Shown: in pieces, positions 8,481 through 14,816 of the stretch
How positions within the stretch are numbered: position 1 is the stretch's first letter
Layout of the letters: every line of letters starts with the position of its first letter
Assembly (NCBI GenBank): GCA_036401375.1
Contig: DASWVB010000004.1
Span: forward strand, 6,938 to 70,937
Reading direction: 5' to 3'
Length of the DNA stretch: 64,000 nucleotides
Origin: DASWUZ01 sp036401375
GTDB lineage: Bacteria; Acidobacteriota; Terriglobia; Terriglobales; Acidobacteriaceae
The notes under the pieces: generated by a model
The model's database searches: none
The model's input: only the letters and a program-made list of their open reading frames with translations
What the model was told of the DNA's origin: nothing
Translations under genes and position numbers: made by a program

Positions 8481-9617
8481 TCACGCCGCCTTACCCCGCC
8501 GCAAGATGCGAAGCAGCAAACGAGAGCTCATTCCCTCGGCGTAAACCTTCAGCAGTGCGGTCCGCAGCCCGGGCAGCGTCAATGCCTGAAAACCGCGGTC
8601 GGGATTGGCGTAAAACGCATTCGCAGCCCGGGTCGAAAACGCCAGCATCTCTCGCAAAGGTGCGAGCGCCTCGGTATACTGCCGCGCAGCACCTCGGTCG
8701 TCGCTAAGGCGAGTTCCAGCGCCTGCGCTCGAGACACTGAGATCGCAATCGATAGCACGAGCGGCTGCCTGTCCGCTCACGACCGCGCTGTAAATCCCCT
8801 CGGCTGTGAGAGGATCGACCAGACCCGCCGCATCGCCAGCCAGCAAAATCCGTCCAAAGGCGCAGGCGGTGTCCGGCTCTGACACACCCAGGTACTGCCC
8901 GACAACATGCTCCAGCGCGTCCGTTCCAAGCTTGTGCCGAACATACTCCGCCAGCCGCTCCCGGTTCAGCCTCTCATCGCGTGGTCCGCCGTAGTATCCG
9001 AGTCCGACATTCAGATGATCGCCCTTGGGAAAGATCCACCCATAGCCGTTCTTCACCGCACCAAAGTCGAACGTGAGATCGACCGCCTGCGCCTGCAGCG
9101 GCACCTGGGCCTCGAGCGCAAAACCTCCGCTGACCGTGCCCGCGCCCGGGCAAAAGCGCCGCACCTGGCTATGCACTCCATCCGCGCCGACACAATAGCG
9201 CGCTTGCAGCACCTCGTCGCCAATATCGATCGAGACTCGTTCGCCATCATCATCGATACTCCGGATGCCGCGCACCTTGCGGAACGTCGCACCAGCCTCA
9301 AGCGTCTTGCCAAAGCAGTATGCGTCGAACTCAGACCGCACCGTCATCACACAGATCGGCTTGCGCGTCTTTACCAGCGTTGGCGACACGCCGTTCTTCT
9401 CGAGCACGATCCGCTGCACCACTTCGCGCGTCACCGGTTCGACGGAGTAGCGCAACGCCCGAACCGTCTTCATCGTCAGCCCTCCGGCACACGCCTTCGG
9501 CCGCGGAAAGTCGCACCTGTCCAGCAGCAGCACCGCGCGCCCGGCCACCGCCAGATCATATGCAGCAGCGCACCCTGCGGGCCCGCCGCCCACGACCACC
9601 GCATCCCACATCTTCAT
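8481..9617 (-). CDS. Geranylgeranyl reductase family FAD-dependent oxidoreductase
   Basis: A 378-residue flavoprotein. The N-terminus has the FAD Rossmann fingerprint VVVGGGPAGCAAAYDLA (residues 7-23) and the family signature FPRPKACAGGLT; the second FAD motif ILLAGDAAGLVDPLTAEGIY lies near residue 265. The family reduces isoprenoid double bonds (geranylgeranyl groups, menaquinone side chains) or acts as a related monooxygenase/dehydrogenase. No chlorophyll or quinone genes are adjacent, so the substrate is open. A second in-frame ATG two codons downstream is an alternative start. The gene is 124 bp from alaC on the same strand. Confidence 0.85.
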   Translation of the reverse strand: MKMWDAVVVGGGPAGCAAAYDLAVAGRAVLLLDRCDFPRPKACAGGLTMKTVRALRYSVEPVTREVVQRIVLEKNGVSPTLVKTRKPICVMTVRSEFDAYCFGKTLEAGATFRKVRGIRSIDDDGERVSIDIGDEVLQARYCVGADGVHSQVRRFCPGAGTVSGGFALEAQVPLQAQAVDLTFDFGAVKNGYGWIFPKGDHLNVGLGYYGGPRDERLNRERLAEYVRHKLGTDALEHVVGQYLGVSEPDTACAFGRILLAGDAAGLVDPLTAEGIYSAVVSGQAAARAIDCDLSVSSAGAGTRLSDDRGAARQYTEALAPLREMLAFSTRAANAFYANPDRGFQALTLPGLRTALLKVYAEGMSSRLLLRILRRGKAA

Positions 9618-9818
9618 CTACGCGTGTCCACAGCTTTTCGCATCAGGTCTCTCAGTTATATCAAGCGCACTCATCCGCTCGCAGGCACCAGGCGCTTTTG
9701 GCCCCGCTGCACACGGTCGCGCAAGGCTTGCGCTACTTACAGGCACTGCTCACCGCCAAGCCAGGGTGCTGCGAACGGACCGGGTGCGCTTGCCTTCGGT
9801 CTTACTCAGGCGATGAGC

Positions 9819-10613
9819 TCAGCGAACCCCAGCAACCTTGTAATCGAAATAGTCGATAGTAAGATCGGCAGTCCCCCCAAGCCGGGTCCTCGTCTCCGTT
9901 CGGTTCTGCTCCGGCAGCCAGAACTCGCCCACCTTTAAATACTGATGATGGATTTCGGTCTTCCTGATCCAGAACGAGGGGTCCCTGGCGGGCTCGGCCT
10001 CAATGCGCGTCACTGCAAAGTCGACCGCATCCACCCAGATCTTTCCGCGATACAAAAACTTGCTGTCGACCCGCGGCTGCACGCCCAGGATGTACTCGCT
10101 GCCGCGTGCGCCGCTCTCCATCCCCTGCAGTTCGAAGTTGTAGTTCGCCGGTGTCAGCGCTGTGCGCTCTGCATCGAGCGCGGCCTCACGTTCGCTCTCC
10201 ATCAGCCGGCTCAGCACCCGATCGATCAGCAGTTTCGATCCTGTCTCCGATAGCACTTTGAAGCTCTTCTTACCGGGCGCATCGTAGGTCATTGCAACCT
10301 TCATGCTCGCCTCGCGGCTGCTCGGAAATCCGTGATACTCGATCCGGTAGCGTCGCCCGCAGGTGTAGTGCTGCAGATGCGCGGCCCGCTCCTCGTTCCG
10401 CCGCACGAGCCGCTCCACAACCTCATCGGAGGTCAGTCGCCCCCCACTCGATCTCGACTCAGGGCCGCCAGCCGGAGCCGCTCCCCGGAGAGCAGTCGAC
10501 CAGATTAACACCGCCAGACAGCCCATTATCAGCACGCGCATGCGGACGCGCGCAAAGGCACCGCGGCGCACGCCCCTCCATCGACTTGTTAGAAGCAATG
10601 CTTGAGCCCGCAT
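9819..10613 (-). CDS. Exported LolA-like / outer-membrane lipoprotein-sorting family protein
   Basis: A 264-residue protein from the ATG at 10613; a later ATG at 10541 (240 residues) places a clean signal peptide MRVLIMGCLAVLIWSTALRG at the very N-terminus and may be the true start. The frame is open further upstream, but that part overlaps the divergent ArsR gene. After the signal peptide comes VVERLVRRNEERAAHLQHYT and then a beta-rich region with RIEYHGFPSSREASMKVAMTY, SKFLYRGKIWVDAVDFAVTRIEAEP and a C-terminal TADLTIDYFDYKVAGVR, the pattern of LolA-fold DUF proteins common in Acidobacteria. It presumably acts in the periplasm; ligand unknown. Confidence 0.7.
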   Translation of the reverse strand: MRAQALLLTSRWRGVRRGAFARVRMRVLIMGCLAVLIWSTALRGAAPAGGPESRSSGGRLTSDEVVERLVRRNEERAAHLQHYTCGRRYRIEYHGFPSSREASMKVAMTYDAPGKKSFKVLSETGSKLLIDRVLSRLMESEREAALDAERTALTPANYNFELQGMESGARGSEYILGVQPRVDSKFLYRGKIWVDAVDFAVTRIEAEPARDPSFWIRKTEIHHQYLKVGEFWLPEQNRTETRTRLGGTADLTIDYFDYKVAGVR

Positions 10614-10806
10614 AGTTGCGTCTACTGTAACAACCCGCGGCTTTAAGCAGCATGAATCCCCATTTCGCATCGGGATGTGCGTAACGCCCGCGCCAGCATT
10701 CCGAGCAGGCCTGGGGTGGGCAGCATAACCGCCGCCCATCCTTGTTGCCAGCCGCGCTTCCCAGGTTAGGCCGCGAAGACGGCTGTAACGAGCTTGTACT
10801 TTTGAG

Positions 10807-10841
10807 TTGACAAACAATAACCATAGGGTTATGGTTTGTGC
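10807..10841 (+). promoter_or_regulatory. Promoter and ArsR operator of the ArsR/SRPBCC/DUF1801 cassette
   Basis: TTGACA at 10807-10812 and TATGGT at 10830-10835 are separated by exactly 17 bases, a near-ideal sigma-70 promoter. Over the -10 box lies a perfect 7-bp inverted repeat AACCATA (10819-10825) and TATGGTT (10830-10836). The expected start of transcription (about 10841-10843) falls on the A of the ATG at 10842, so the mRNA is probably leaderless. Binding of the ArsR product at the palindrome would shut the promoter; this autoregulation is inferred. Confidence 0.78.
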
Positions 10842-11165
10842 ATGCCCAACCCTGAGGCCATGCTCTTCAAGGCCCTTGCCGACCCCACCCGCAGGGCCAT
10901 CTTTGAACGCCTCATCCGGGACGGCGATCAGACGGTTCATGCTCTTACTGCGCATGCCGGCGTCTCGCAGCCCATGGTGTCGAAGCACCTGTCTGCCTTG
11001 AAGCGCGCCCGCCTGGTCAGCCGTTGCCGCAAGGGGCGCGAAAGTCACTACCATGCCCGTCCCGACGCTCTGACGCCGCTCGCGGACTGGATCGGGCAAT
11101 ACGGTGCATTCTGGCAGAACCGCTTTGATCGACTCGAAGACTTCTTGAAAAGGATGGACCCATGA
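10842..11165 (+). CDS. ArsR family winged-helix transcriptional regulator
   Basis: A 107-residue regulator beginning MPNPEAMLFKALADPTRRAI, with the HTH HALTAHAGVSQPMVSKHLSA at about residues 33-52 and the beta-wing LVSRCRKGRESHYHARPDAL. No ArsR-type metal-binding CxC or Cys cluster is seen, as usual for ArsR proteins paired with SRPBCC partners. A TTG two codons upstream is an alternative start, but promoter geometry favours the ATG. It overlaps the next gene by ATGA. Likely autorepressor of this three-gene cassette. Confidence 0.9.
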   Translation: MPNPEAMLFKALADPTRRAIFERLIRDGDQTVHALTAHAGVSQPMVSKHLSALKRARLVSRCRKGRESHYHARPDALTPLADWIGQYGAFWQNRFDRLEDFLKRMDP

Positions 11166-11575
11166 CTACGAACCGCTCGCTCGCGATCGAAAGGGAATTC
11201 CCTCACCCACCCGAAAAGGTCTGGCGCGCTCTCACCGAGGGTCCCCTTCTCAAGGAATGGCTGATGGACAACGACTTCGTGCCCGCGGTGGGCCAGGATT
11301 TTCACTTTCGCTCCCCACCGATGCCGGGCTGGGACGGCATCATCGATTGCGAGGTCCTGGTCATCGAAGCCGGCAGGACGCTGTCTTATAGCTGGAACGC
11401 CCTGGGACTGGAGAGCGTCGTCGTCTGGACGCTGGTGGCGACCGCGGGAGGAACCCTCGTGCGCATGGAGCAGTCCGGCTTCCGTCCCGATCAGGAGACT
11501 GCCTTCAAGGGTGCGAGCTACGGCTGGCAGAAGTTTCTTGGCAGCCTGGAAGCAGTCCTCGCCAGGCTCGACTAA
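11162..11575 (+). CDS. SRPBCC / AHSA1-like domain protein
   Basis: A 137-residue START/Bet v1-like protein of the AHSA1 (activator of Hsp90 ATPase homologue) family: IEREFPHPPEKVWRALTEGP at the N-terminus, then FHFRSPPMPGWDGIIDCEVL and the C-terminal helix preceded by GASYGWQKFLGSLEAVL. Translationally coupled to the ArsR gene through an ATGA overlap, a very common pairing in soil bacteria. It should bind a small hydrophobic ligand; neither ligand nor reaction is known. Confidence 0.88.
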   Translation: MTTNRSLAIEREFPHPPEKVWRALTEGPLLKEWLMDNDFVPAVGQDFHFRSPPMPGWDGIIDCEVLVIEAGRTLSYSWNALGLESVVVWTLVATAGGTLVRMEQSGFRPDQETAFKGASYGWQKFLGSLEAVLARLD

Positions 11576-11601
11576 TCCCTACTTTAAGAGGAGGAGAAAA
11601 T

Positions 11602-12033
11602 ATGAAGCCTACAAGCAGCCCGGATCAAGTTACAGCTTCAGCTAAGATCAGCAGGCGCATCGAGGAGTTGGCGGACTGGCGCGGGCAGACCCTCGCGCAC
11701 ATGCGCCAGCTCATTCACGACGCCGACCCCGACATCATCGAGGAGTGGAAGTGGGCGAAGCCTGCGTCGCCCGGGACCCCGGTGTGGTCGCACGACGGCA
11801 TCGTCTGCACGGGAGAATCGTATAAGCAGGTTGTGAAACTCACCTTCGCGCGCGGAGCTTCGATCAAAGATCCGAAGAAGCTCTTTAATTCGAGCCTGGA
11901 GGGAAATACCCGTCGCGCCATTGACCTCCGCGAGGGGGAGAAGATCGACCCGCGGGCATTCAAACAACTCATCAGCGACGCGATCGCGGCCAACTCCGCA
12001 GCCATCGCCGCGAGAGCAGCCAAAAAGAAGTAA
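11602..12033 (+). CDS. DUF1801 (YdhG-like) protein
   Basis: A 143-residue cytosolic protein with the DUF1801 pattern: IEELADWRGQTLAHMRQLIH, EEWKWAKPASPGTPVWSHDG, YKQVVKLTFARGASIKDPKK and the closing IDLREGEKIDPRAFKQL. A strong ribosome-binding site (AGGAGGAG) lies 6-14 bases before the ATG. It follows the SRPBCC gene by 26 bp and completes a three-gene cassette seen in many soil bacteria. The function of DUF1801 is unknown; a lysine-rich tail (AAKKK) ends the protein. Confidence 0.85.
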   Translation: MKPTSSPDQVTASAKISRRIEELADWRGQTLAHMRQLIHDADPDIIEEWKWAKPASPGTPVWSHDGIVCTGESYKQVVKLTFARGASIKDPKKLFNSSLEGNTRRAIDLREGEKIDPRAFKQLISDAIAANSAAIAARAAKKK

Positions 12034-12267
12034 GCAGCGCATTATCCGTAGTAGTACCAGCCGCCGCAGAAGGTGAGCGTCGCGCCTGGCGCCGCTTGAT
12101 TCCTGATCCTGGCGATTGCGTGCGCACACAGTGCTCCTCACCCTGCTCTTGCCCCGTGCGCCACCAATGAAGCGGATAGATGCTCGGGCGCTGGATAGGC
12201 TGGGGTGGAATCAGGTGTCGCGCCACGACCTGAAGCGCCGCATCCGGTAGCATCGATCAGCACCCTT

Positions 12268-12864
12268 ATGCGCGTTTATCCGAGATTTGTAATCTCCGCC
12301 TTTTCCCCCAACCAGTTCCCCGCCCCGGCGGCGCCGGAGATCGCCTTTCTTGGCCGCTCCAACGTAGGAAAATCGAGCCTCATCAATGCTCTTCTAGGCT
12401 CCCGCCAGGCCAAGGTCTCTGCCACCCCCGGGCGCACCCGTTCTATCAACTTTTTCTCGCTGACCGAGACGGCCGAACGCCAGCAGCCGCAGTTCTTCTT
12501 CGCCGACCTGCCCGGCTACGGATACGCCAAAATCTCAAAGTCCATCTCTGCCGAGTGGCCCAGCTTCATCGATCCCTACCTCTCCAGCCGGGAGACCCTC
12601 GCGCTCTGCATCTGCCTGGTGGATAGCAACATCCCGCCACAAAGGAGCGATGGTCAGCTGATTGCCTTTTTGCGCTCGGCAGGACGCCGCTTTCTCGTGG
12701 TCGGCACCAAGGCTGACCGCCTCTCCGGCAACGCACGAGTGAAGGCGAAATCAGCCCTCAAGGCCGGCCTCGGGGTTGACGACCTGCTGCTCTGCTCGGC
12801 AGAGACCGGCCTCGGCATGCCCGACCTGTGGGCCAATATCAAGTCCGCTGCCAACCTGACTTGA
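12268..12864 (+). CDS. engB: Ribosome biogenesis GTP-binding protein EngB (YsxC)
   Basis: A 198-residue GTPase for late large-subunit ribosome assembly. G1 is GRSNVGKSS at residues 29-37, the G2 region is TPGRTRSINFF, G3 is DLPGYGYAK, G4 is TKAD and G5 is SAE, all in order. The ATG at 12268 is preferred: it gives the family's typical N-terminus (ISAFSPNQFPAPAAPEIAFLGRSNVGKSS). A GTG at 12205 in the same frame would add 21 low-complexity residues. Monocistronic. Confidence 0.93.
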   Translation: MRVYPRFVISAFSPNQFPAPAAPEIAFLGRSNVGKSSLINALLGSRQAKVSATPGRTRSINFFSLTETAERQQPQFFFADLPGYGYAKISKSISAEWPSFIDPYLSSRETLALCICLVDSNIPPQRSDGQLIAFLRSAGRRFLVVGTKADRLSGNARVKAKSALKAGLGVDDLLLCSAETGLGMPDLWANIKSAANLT

Positions 12865-12952
12865 CGCAGGGTCTGCAGCTCTCACCAGAAGCGGCACTTA
12901 TCCAGAGCTACTTCTCTCCGGCGAGCTTGGGGCAGTCGGCGACTGGGATGAG

Positions 12953-13807
12953 TCACAGATTGAGCGATTCAGCGAGGGAGGAAGCTGCAACCCGCCCGCG
13001 GCGCACTGCGACTCCAGCGGAAAGCGAGCCCGAAGCTATACCCGAAGCGACAGCCTCGATAAGGCGCTCTGCCTCCGCAGTCGACATGCGAACATAGTGC
13101 TCCGGCACCCGGCCAAGGTAGCGAGCGGCGACGCGCAGCCAGCGGAGCCGTGGGTCGGGCTCGCCCGGCCTGCCTGCGATCGCCTCGACCGCCAGAGCAT
13201 CGACCTGCGGCAGCCACCTCGCAGCAGATTCAGCCGCGCTCCACCACACCTCTTCCCGGAGGCCGGCAGCAGCGGGACCCGCCGTGCTCCACTCCGGCAA
13301 CTTGACCGCGCCGCGCGCAACAAACAGCTCGAAGGCAGAGTCAAGCCCCGCCCGCGGGCAGGCGACCACATCGGGCTGCACCCCGCGCTCGACCATCTCC
13401 TGAAGGCAGGCAGGAACATCGCAGACCAGCCCGACGGCAACCGGCTGCCTCTTGCGCACCTCGTTCTTGAGGATGCGAAGAGCCTCATCCAGCCCGTTGA
13501 CTACGAAGTCGCAGACTCCTCTGCGTAGCGCCAGCTTCAGTCTTTCCTCGTCCGCATCGAGGCCCAGCGAAGCGGCTCCAGCGATGCTTGAAGCGAGAGC
13601 AACCGCCGCTCCGGAAGCATCTGTCGGCGCGTAAAGCACTAGCCGGCCGCCAGGTCCGGGTCCGCTCGCAGCGTCGATGGCGACACCCTCAGCCTCCACG
13701 CCGACGCACCTATTCAGGGCCTCAAAGGCTGCATAAACATCTGCAATCGATGGAGCTGCAGGGACGGCCAGGGAGACCGGACTACCAGGCCGAGTAGGGC
13801 TGTCCAT
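12953..13807 (-). CDS. Shrunken urocanase-like protein, probable pseudoenzyme
   Basis: A 284-residue protein from the ATG at 13807. Residues about 60-145 resemble the Rossmann-like domain of urocanate hydratase: a segment starting SIAGAASLGLDADEERLKLA, then FVVNGLDEALRILKNEVRKR, VAVGLVCDVPACLQEM and VERGVQPDVV, which parallels family text such as LPELVKRGVRPDMV. The C-terminus (RWLRVAARYLGRVP ... GIASGSLSAGVAVRRGRV) lines up with the urocanase C-terminal part but lacks the conserved Cys and the DxxS-GSVSSP ligand loop. At half the usual length (about 550) it cannot be a normal urocanase. Its start lies within the last 26 bases of the pseudopilin gene, implying translational coupling in the secretin operon. 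The homology call is by eye. Confidence 0.6.
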   Translation of the reverse strand: MDSPTRPGSPVSLAVPAAPSIADVYAAFEALNRCVGVEAEGVAIDAASGPGPGGRLVLYAPTDASGAAVALASSIAGAASLGLDADEERLKLALRRGVCDFVVNGLDEALRILKNEVRKRQPVAVGLVCDVPACLQEMVERGVQPDVVACPRAGLDSAFELFVARGAVKLPEWSTAGPAAAGLREEVWWSAAESAARWLPQVDALAVEAIAGRPGEPDPRLRWLRVAARYLGRVPEHYVRMSTAEAERLIEAVASGIASGSLSAGVAVRRGRVAASSLAESLNL

Positions 13808-14261
13808 CACTGCCCACTTCCTGCGACCCGCTGTGAACATCGTTGATCCCAGGTTCCGTCTGATCGACGCTCATAAGGGAGTCATCCGTGGTCGTTACCC
13901 AGCTCGAGCTGTTGCCGGTCATCGGGTCGCGCGGGATCGCCCGCAGATAGCCGGTCTGCACCAGGTCGTCGAGCGACTGGGGAGCCTTTTCTTTATCCAT
14001 CGTGTATGCGTCTATCCCTGCCCGGATCACGTGCAGGTCTTCGCGCAGCACAGCTTCCCGGGCGTGCTTCATCTGCCCTATATAGCTGGGAATGGCGATG
14101 GTAGCCAGCACCGCGATGATCGCCATCACGATCATCAGCTCGACCAGCGTGAACCCGCACTCCGCCGGCAGCATTTCGGCCTCGACACCAGACCGGCGCC
14201 GGACCGTCAACCCCGCCGTACCCGCATCGCCATCGCGCCGCCGCACCGCTGTCTCACCCAT
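13782..14261 (-). CDS. Type II secretion pseudopilin (GspG-like)
   Basis: A 159-residue pseudopilin from the ATG at 14261; a TTG at 14270 is possible. The prepilin cleavage site is CG^FTLVELMIVMAIIAVLATI, so a long 35-residue leader precedes it, followed by the single N-terminal helix and the GspG-type core LREDLHVIRAGIDAYTMDKEKAP, then TGYLRAIPRDPMTGNSSSW. The DPMTG wording and the C-terminal acidic segment are those of major pseudopilin GspG. It follows the second pseudopilin gene by 2 bp and overlaps the urocanase-like gene. Processing by a PilD peptidase located elsewhere is assumed. Confidence 0.85.
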   Translation of the reverse strand: MGETAVRRRDGDAGTAGLTVRRRSGVEAEMLPAECGFTLVELMIVMAIIAVLATIAIPSYIGQMKHAREAVLREDLHVIRAGIDAYTMDKEKAPQSLDDLVQTGYLRAIPRDPMTGNSSSWVTTTDDSLMSVDQTEPGINDVHSGSQEVGSDGQPYSAW

Positions 14262-14263
14262 GC

Positions 14264-14779
14264 CTACCAATCCGAATACTTCGTTCCGTCCAGCGCGGTA
14301 CCGGTCGACTTCGAATACACATCGAAGACGCTCTGCCCGCCAAAGGAGTCGCTCTTCGGGTCATCCTGCATCGAGCGGAAGCCCCAATCCGGTTTTGCGG
14401 TCATAGGGTCAACCGGAATTCTGCGCAGAAATTTCACGTTTTTGCCCTGCACATCGACCCCGTTCACCAGAGTGTCCATGTCGGGCGGATAGTTCCCGCT
14501 GTCGACCTTGGTCACGAAGGCGCCCTTGTCCGCCGCATCCTTATAGTGATCGATCGCGTCGCGCATCTGCCAGAGGTCGTAGCGCAGCTCGCGCTCCTTC
14601 TCCCGCTTAACCTGGAAGCGCGCAATCGGGACCGCCGCCGATGCCACAATCGAGAGGATCGCGACCGTGACGATCAGCTCGACCAGCGTGACTCCGCTTT
14701 CGGCCCCCGCGCGCCGCGCACGCCCGCTGCGACCCTCCGAGCGGGGCCATCGCACTCCCGATATAAATGAGAAACCCAT
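14264..14779 (-). CDS. Type II secretion pseudopilin, second copy
   Basis: A 171-residue pseudopilin with cleavage site SG^VTLVELIVTVAILSIVAS and a basic leader. The core follows the GspG plan: RYDLWQMRDAIDHYKDAAD, then FLRRIPVDPMTAKPDWGF and a serine-rich end VYSKSTGTALDGTKYSDW. GGAG is placed six to nine bases before the ATG at 14779; a TTG at 14812 would add 11 residues. It lies between the secretin gene (37 bp) and the GspG-like gene (2 bp). Having two pseudopilins of similar plan side by side suggests a minor/major pair. No ATPase (GspE) or platform protein (GspF) gene is in the window. Confidence 0.83.
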   Translation of the reverse strand: MGFSFISGVRWPRSEGRSGRARRAGAESGVTLVELIVTVAILSIVASAAVPIARFQVKREKERELRYDLWQMRDAIDHYKDAADKGAFVTKVDSGNYPPDMDTLVNGVDVQGKNVKFLRRIPVDPMTAKPDWGFRSMQDDPKSDSFGGQSVFDVYSKSTGTALDGTKYSDW

Positions 14780-14816
14780 CGCCCACTCCAACACACCTGC
14801 CAGCCTCGGCAAGAGC

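Noticed and set aside
10614..11099. Upstream extension of the LolA-like frame
   Set aside because: It would overlap the divergent ArsR gene and its promoter and shows no homology.
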